Below are positions 1 through 2,304 of a stretch of DNA of 5,288 nt, in pieces. The notes beneath the pieces were generated by a model that had not been told where the DNA came from, did no database searches, and saw only the letters and a program-made list of their open reading frames with translations. The stretch comes from Minisyncoccota bacterium. GTDB lineage: Bacteria; Patescibacteriota; Minisyncoccia; Phycocordibacterales; UBA9973. Position 1 is the first letter of the stretch; each line of letters starts with the position of its first letter. Position numbers and translations under genes: made by a program. The stretch lies in contig JAGNZX010000041.1 of the NCBI GenBank assembly GCA_017984185.1, positions 1 through 5,288 of the forward strand. The letters are read 5' to 3'.

Positions 1-158
1 TCAATGAACCAGAAGGGGGAATGAGACATTCAGATTCTGAAGGAGTAACTAGTGGAATGGTTGTTCCACCAAGAGCACCTGGTGAAAGATCTCCTGGCGC
101 AGCTCCTGTAACTTTGAAGACTATCGACGAAGCAATGGATGAAATAAAAGGAATATAA
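1..158 (+). CDS. C-terminal tail of an unidentified protein (5' truncated)
   Basis: Only the last 51 complete codons are in the window; the frame is fixed by the TAA at 156-158 and is open to the left edge. The tail is rich in Gly, Pro, Glu and Ser, with a flexible, probably disordered stretch (NEPEGGMRHSDSEG, then VVPPRAPGERSPGAAP). It ends in a short amphipathic segment, LKTIDEAMDEIKGI, that could form a helix. There is no membrane segment or catalytic motif and I do not recognise a family. A disordered linker followed by a short terminal helix often marks a docking tail, but that is only an inference. A strong terminator begins 2 nt after the stop, so this gene ends its own transcription unit and is not in an operon with what follows. 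Confidence 0.7.
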   Translation, partial: NEPEGGMRHSDSEGVTSGMVVPPRAPGERSPGAAPVTLKTIDEAMDEIKGI

Positions 159-159
159 A

Positions 160-197
160 AAATAAAAAAACTCAGAGTGATCTGAGTTTTTTTATTT
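160..197 (+). terminator. Rho-independent terminator, likely bidirectional
   Basis: Perfect 17-bp inverted repeat: 160-176 pairs with 181-197 around the 4-nt loop GTGA. The core is CTCAGA/TCTGAG, flanked by an A7 run on the left and a T7 run on the right, so the transcript of either strand has a hairpin followed by a U-tract. It sits directly after the TAA of the upstream gene. Since the next gene also runs rightward, the bidirectional character may be incidental. Confidence 0.93.
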
Positions 198-228
198 GTG
201 GACAATTTGTATATGAAGTGATAAACAT

Positions 229-241
229 ATGCTCAGAGCAT
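229..241. promoter_or_regulatory. 13-nt palindrome, possible operator
   Basis: ATGCTC-A-GAGCAT is a perfect 6-bp dyad about a single central base, lying 45 bp before the ATG of the small membrane protein. A TGGACA box at 199-204 (5 of 6 matches to a -35) lies upstream, and weak -10 candidates are TAAACA at 222-227 (17-bp spacing) and TATGCT at 228-233. If the promoter is here, a dimeric repressor bound to the palindrome would overlap it. The dyad is short enough to occur by chance. Confidence 0.3.
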
Positions 242-273
242 GGATGGAATAGTTCTATACATTGCCACATCTT

Positions 274-280
274 AGGGGAG
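274..280 (+). promoter_or_regulatory. Strong Shine-Dalgarno site of the small membrane protein
   Basis: AGGGGAG ends 5 nt before the ATG at 286. It selects this ATG over the in-frame TTG at 262 and over the GTG at 280, which overlaps the site itself. None of the other three gene starts in the window (715, 1416, 2305) has a comparable purine-rich site, so this locus is set up differently for translation. Confidence 0.75.
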
Positions 281-285
281 TGAAA

Positions 286-597
286 ATGCCATATCTACCT
301 GGGTCTGACGATGATGCGTGGGAGGAAATCCCAGAGACGTCCTGGGTTAACAAAGAACCTAAAAAACAACCAGATCCCATATTCACACCCAAGGGTGTGT
401 TGTTGGTTGTGGTTTTTTCGTGTGTGATGATCGGGATGCCGTTCTGGGTGCAGAACAAGCCCCATAACACACCGTCGCCGGCCCCGGCGGTGGTTGCAAC
501 CCCAACACCAACACCGACACCGTCGCCTGCACCGTGTCTCTTGCCGGAGCCTCTTCCGGCAATGACACAAGAATTGCATAACCCCGCTAAGGGGTAA
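286..597 (+). CDS. Small single-pass membrane protein with Pro/Thr-rich tail (unknown function)
   Basis: 103 residues from the ATG at 286, chosen for its AGGGGAG site. Residues 1-35 are acidic then basic (SDDDAWEE, later NKEPKKQ). Residues about 37-55 are one hydrophobic membrane segment (GVLLVVVFSCVMIGMPFWV). Residues 58-91 are a Pro/Thr/Ala/Ser-rich linker with a PTPTPTPSPAP run and a single Cys at 84. The final dozen residues are polar. Lys before the hydrophobic segment suggests the N-terminus is cytoplasmic and the Pro-rich tail outside, like linkers that span a cell wall or envelope. No known domain is seen. The 3' half is clearly GC-richer than the neighbouring genes and contains two hairpin-forming repeats, which may indicate transfer or a structured-RNA role. 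It lies alone between two terminators. The coding call rests on the ribosome-binding site and the sensible topology. Confidence 0.62.
   Translation: MPYLPGSDDDAWEEIPETSWVNKEPKKQPDPIFTPKGVLLVVVFSCVMIGMPFWVQNKPHNTPSPAPAVVATPTPTPTPSPAPCLLPEPLPAMTQELHNPAKG
471..494 (+). repeat. GC-rich inverted repeat inside the small gene
   Basis: The arms CGCCGG (476-481) and CCGGCG (484-489) are perfect and are separated by CC. With G-U pairs the RNA stem extends outward to about 11 bp (471-481 with 484-494), and the innermost pairs must open to form a loop. It falls in the codons for the start of the Pro/Ala-rich linker, so proline codon bias contributes to it. Confidence 0.5.
541..562 (+). repeat. Perfect 8-bp inverted repeat near the gene's 3' end
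   Basis: TTGCCGGA (541-548) and TCCGGCAA (555-562) are exact reverse complements around the 6-nt loop GCCTCT. It lies within the last 20 codons of the small membrane protein gene and is the second of four GC-rich hairpins in the interval 471-653. It is not followed by a T-run, so it is not itself a terminator. Confidence 0.65.
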
Positions 598-610
598 AGT
601 GCTGGCGGGG
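582..610 (+). terminator. Stop-codon-spanning GC hairpin, possible terminator or RNA switch
   Basis: 582-589 (CCCCGCTA) can pair with 603-610 (TGGCGGGG), 8 bp with one G-U pair, followed by CTTTAT. A competing smaller hairpin, ACCCC (581-585) with GGGGT (591-595), uses the same left arm, so the two folds exclude each other. The TAA at 595-597 lies within the loop region. The T-tail is poor. It may act with the stronger hairpin immediately downstream. Confidence 0.5.
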
Positions 611-617
611 CTTTATC

Positions 618-655
618 AGACCGCCGAGACGGACCATTTCGTTTCGGCGGTCTTT
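618..655 (+). terminator. GC-rich 14-bp hairpin, probable terminator
   Basis: 618-631 pairs with 640-653 over 14 bp, with one G-U pair, around an 8-nt loop (GACCATTT). The core is AGACCGCCGA / TCGGCGGTCT. It is followed by TTCTCATTTCTG and then a run of seven T at 671-677. The stem is very stable but the T-tract is interrupted, so termination is likely but may not be complete. It separates the small membrane gene from trmD. Confidence 0.7.
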
Positions 656-677
656 CTCATTTCTGTTTGCTTTTTTT

Positions 678-712
678 AGCTATAAGCTATAACCTAATAG
701 CTATAAGCTGTT
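678..712 (+). repeat. Five-unit heptamer tandem repeat in front of trmD
   Basis: Read in steps of seven: AGCTATA (678), AGCTATA (685), ACCTAAT (692), AGCTATA (699), AGCTGTT (706). Three units are identical and two are degenerate. The array ends 2 nt before the trmD start codon, replaces any Shine-Dalgarno site, and would be the 5' leader or promoter of trmD. TATAAC at 688-693 is -10-like, but no convincing -35 box is seen at the right distance. A related array lies inside trmD. Confidence 0.8.
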
Positions 713-714
713 AT

Positions 715-1413
715 ATGAATTTTCACATTATTACAATTTTCCCGGATATGTTCGATTCTTATTTACAAGAGTCTATTTTGGGCCGAGCGATTAAGAATAA
801 AACTATATCGGTAAAATTTTATAATCCTCGGGATTTTATTAAAGCACCAAAAAATAATTACAAACCAGTCGACGACAAGCCTTATGGTGGAGGCCCGGGT
901 ATGGTTATGCGCGCTGAACCGATTTTGAAAGCAGTTGAAGCTGTTTACAAAAAGCTAAAAGCTAAAAAGCTAGTAAAGCTAAAAGCTATTCTATTCTCAC
1001 CATCTGGTCAAAAATTTGATACTGCTTATGCTAAAACTTCGGCAAAAAAATATACAGATATTATTTTAATTTCTGGCCGATACGAGGGGATCGATGCCCG
1101 TGTGCAGAAGATTTTAAAAGCTGAAGAAATCTCAATCGGGGACTATGTTTTGACTGGCGGGGAAATCCCGGCTATGGCTTTGATCGATTCTATTTCTCGC
1201 CAAATCCCAGGCGTGCTTGGTAAATATGATTCTTTAGAAGAAGAGCGAGTTTCCAGTAGTGAAGTTTATACTCGTCCAGAGATTTTAAAATATCCCTTCG
1301 GCAAAGCTCAGGGTAAAAAAGCTAAAACTTACAAAGTTCCAAAGGTGTTACTTTCTGGTAATCACAAATTGATTGATGAGTGGAAAGAAAAAACTAAAAA
1401 TAGTAAAATATAA
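715..1413 (+). CDS. trmD: tRNA (guanine-N1-)-methyltransferase
   Basis: TrmD transfers a methyl group from S-adenosylmethionine to N1 of G37, next to the anticodon of a subset of tRNAs, and prevents +1 frameshifting. It is a cytoplasmic SPOUT-fold homodimer with a trefoil knot. The ATG at 715 gives 232 residues, starting MNFHIITIFPDMFDSYLQES as expected for the family; an upstream in-frame TTG would add a repeat-encoded extension and was rejected. Family motifs seen are DDKPYGGGPGMVM (53-65), GRYEGIDARV (121-130), SIGDYVLTGGEIPA (140-153), SRQIPGVLG (161-169), YTRPEIL (185-191) and VLLSGNH (211-217). Oddities are a Lys/Leu/Ala stretch (79-91) encoded by heptamer repeats, an inserted PFGKAQGK (194-201), and a short linker at 170-184 where the catalytic Asp of enterobacterial TrmD (in EDSF) is not evident. 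No Shine-Dalgarno site is visible. The next gene starts 2 nt after the stop. Confidence 0.96.
   Translation: MNFHIITIFPDMFDSYLQESILGRAIKNKTISVKFYNPRDFIKAPKNNYKPVDDKPYGGGPGMVMRAEPILKAVEAVYKKLKAKKLVKLKAILFSPSGQKFDTAYAKTSAKKYTDIILISGRYEGIDARVQKILKAEEISIGDYVLTGGEIPAMALIDSISRQIPGVLGKYDSLEEERVSSSEVYTRPEILKYPFGKAQGKKAKTYKVPKVLLSGNHKLIDEWKEKTKNSKI
953..990 (+). repeat. AGCTA-type heptamer array inside trmD
   Basis: Units start at 953 (AGCTAAA), 960 (AGCTAAA), 968 (AGCTAGT), 977 (AGCTAAA) and 984 (AGCTATT). One extra A and then two extra A separate the middle units, 3 nt in total. An AGCTGTT at 939-945 keeps the seven-base register with the first unit. The array encodes the Lys/Leu/Ala run at TrmD residues 79-91, between the GGGPGM motif and the FSPSGQ strand, where TrmD proteins tolerate length variation. 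The unit is the same as in the array before the gene. Confidence 0.75.
1294..1313 (+). repeat. Short palindrome-edged insertion encoding PFGKAQGK
   Basis: A 20-bp element with CCCT at its left edge and AGGG at its right edge sits in frame in trmD and, with the next few bases, encodes PFGKAQGK (residues 194-201). It lies between YTRPEIL and VPKVLLSGNH, where most TrmD proteins have only a short connection. It resembles, from memory, the short CCCTTCG...CTCAGGG interspersed repeat found in many copies in CPR and some other bacterial genomes. An AGCTAAA heptamer follows at 1320-1326. That it is a mobile repeat is inference; only one copy is in the window. Confidence 0.6.
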
Positions 1414-1415
1414 TT

Positions 1416-2111
1416 ATGAGTCCAGAATTTAAAGCAGGAATCCCTCCAACCGGTCCGGGAAAAACCAAAATAGAAAATGAGACTGAGGCGGCCAAACAAA
1501 AACTCGCTGAGCTTGGGTATACCCTCGAAAGAATTGAGCATATCGAAGACAAAGATTTTCAGGTTTACAGAAAACCAATTACCTTGAATTGTCCCGTACT
1601 TTCTACAATCGGTATTGAGAATTTAGAAACCCAGCGAGACTTTAATTCATTTATAGAACGTTTCAATAATCAAATAGTTATGATTGATGAATTTGGTTCC
1701 AATCATGAAAAACGCAGGGCATTTTTTATACGAGCTCTTGACTCATCAGATACAAATACAAAAAATAAAGCGCACGAGTTAAAACACGCAAGTAAACTAA
1801 GGTGGAATTTTACAAACGGAATATTTACCTTTCTTATTTATTTAATGCGCAATACTACAAATAAAAATATACAATCTAAGCTTGAAGAAAAGATTGAGGA
1901 ATTAAAGAAAATCCAGGTTCCAGAAAAGGTTCCAAAAACGATTGTAGAAATGGCTCCAGAAATGGTTTTAGAAAAGCCCCCCAAAAGGCTTTCAGGAGAT
2001 GATTATAGTGAGATGGCTTTGCCCGACAAAATTCAATATGTCGATGACGTAGACAAGATATTTATCGAAGCTATAAATGAGATACTTGCAGAATCCACAG
2101 AAAAGGCTTGA
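1416..2111 (+). CDS. Hypothetical protein, coupled to trmD
   Basis: 231 residues; the ATG lies 2 nt after the trmD stop, so the two are almost certainly co-transcribed and perhaps translationally coupled. I do not recognise the family. A charged, Lys/Glu-rich N-terminal region (residues 15-52, probably helical) is followed by a mixed segment (53-145) that includes one short hydrophobic stretch (GIFTFLIYLM, 135-144), too short and polar in context for a sure membrane helix. A Glu/Lys-rich probable coiled coil runs from 150 to 167. A Pro-rich linker with a repeating VPEKVPK...MAPEMVLEKPPK pattern covers 168-190, and an acidic C-terminal segment ends the protein. There is no signal peptide. HELKH at 120-124 fits the HExxH pattern, but the context does not support a metalloprotease strongly. 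It is probably a cytoplasmic, lineage-restricted protein. Confidence 0.8.
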   Translation: MSPEFKAGIPPTGPGKTKIENETEAAKQKLAELGYTLERIEHIEDKDFQVYRKPITLNCPVLSTIGIENLETQRDFNSFIERFNNQIVMIDEFGSNHEKRRAFFIRALDSSDTNTKNKAHELKHASKLRWNFTNGIFTFLIYLMRNTTNKNIQSKLEEKIEELKKIQVPEKVPKTIVEMAPEMVLEKPPKRLSGDDYSEMALPDKIQYVDDVDKIFIEAINEILAESTEKA

Positions 2112-2136
2112 CATATTCAAGAAAATAGAGTAGTCT
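2108..2136 (+). promoter_or_regulatory. Probable rpoB promoter
   Basis: TTGACA (2108-2113) is a perfect -35 consensus. Exactly 17 bp downstream lies TAGTCT (2131-2136), a 3-of-6 match to TATAAT. The -35 box overlaps the TGA stop (2109-2111) of the preceding gene. Transcription would start near 2143 and give a leader of about 160 nt to rpoB. No clear terminator separates the hypothetical gene from rpoB, so some read-through from trmD is possible. Confidence 0.6.
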
Positions 2137-2304
2137 AACCGAGATTCAATGATTGAGTACCGGATGCAATCTTAGTGTTAAAAAGTGTTTTTATTACTAG
2201 GGTTTATTAACTTAATCACATCTAAATAAAAGAAATTAAAGAAAAGTATTTTCTCATCTATTTTTCTTTGACCTCTTTTTGTTTTTTGGTGTAAAAAAAT
2301 AAAT
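2137..2304 (+). other. Long AT-rich 5' leader of rpoB, no gene
   Basis: No open frame of note and no tRNA. A small weak fold near the presumed 5' end pairs AGATT (2142-2146) with AATCT (2168-2172), and separately TCAA (2146-2149) with TTGA (2153-2156). Further on, AAAGAAAA (2238-2245) can pair either with TTTTCT (2249-2254) or with TTTTCTTT (2262-2269). This is followed by a long T/C-rich run (2249-2288). No Shine-Dalgarno site precedes the rpoB ATG. The leader may regulate rpoB, but the pairings are almost all A-U and could be compositional. Confidence 0.4.

Noticed and set aside
262..285. TTG at 262 or GTG at 280 as start of the small membrane protein
   Set aside because: The AGGGGAG site at 274-280 is 5 nt before the ATG at 286. 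The TTG has no ribosome-binding site and the GTG overlaps the site itself.
255..579. Minus-strand open frames opposite the small membrane protein gene
   Set aside because: They are Arg/Cys-rich mirror frames of the Pro/Thr-rich coding strand, without a ribosome-binding site or plausible fold. The + strand frame has both.
667..714. TTG at 667 as start of trmD
   Set aside because: It would translate the heptamer repeat as an extra N-terminus. The TrmD family begins with MxFxIxTxFPxMF, which matches the ATG at 715.
678..990. CRISPR-like array from the repeated AGCTA units
   Set aside because: Units are 7 bp, contiguous and without spacers; one array lies inside a conserved coding sequence.
1416..2111. 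Alternative genetic code (TGA as Gly or Trp), known in some CPR lineages
   Set aside because: TGA ends the 231-codon gene at 2109-2111, no in-frame TGA occurs in trmD or in 994 codons of rpoB, and Trp is encoded by TGG.
2112..2304. tRNA or small RNA gene between the hypothetical gene and rpoB
   Set aside because: No T-loop-like GTTCGANTC sequence, no 7-bp acceptor stem and only weak A-U pairing; it is better explained as the rpoB leader.
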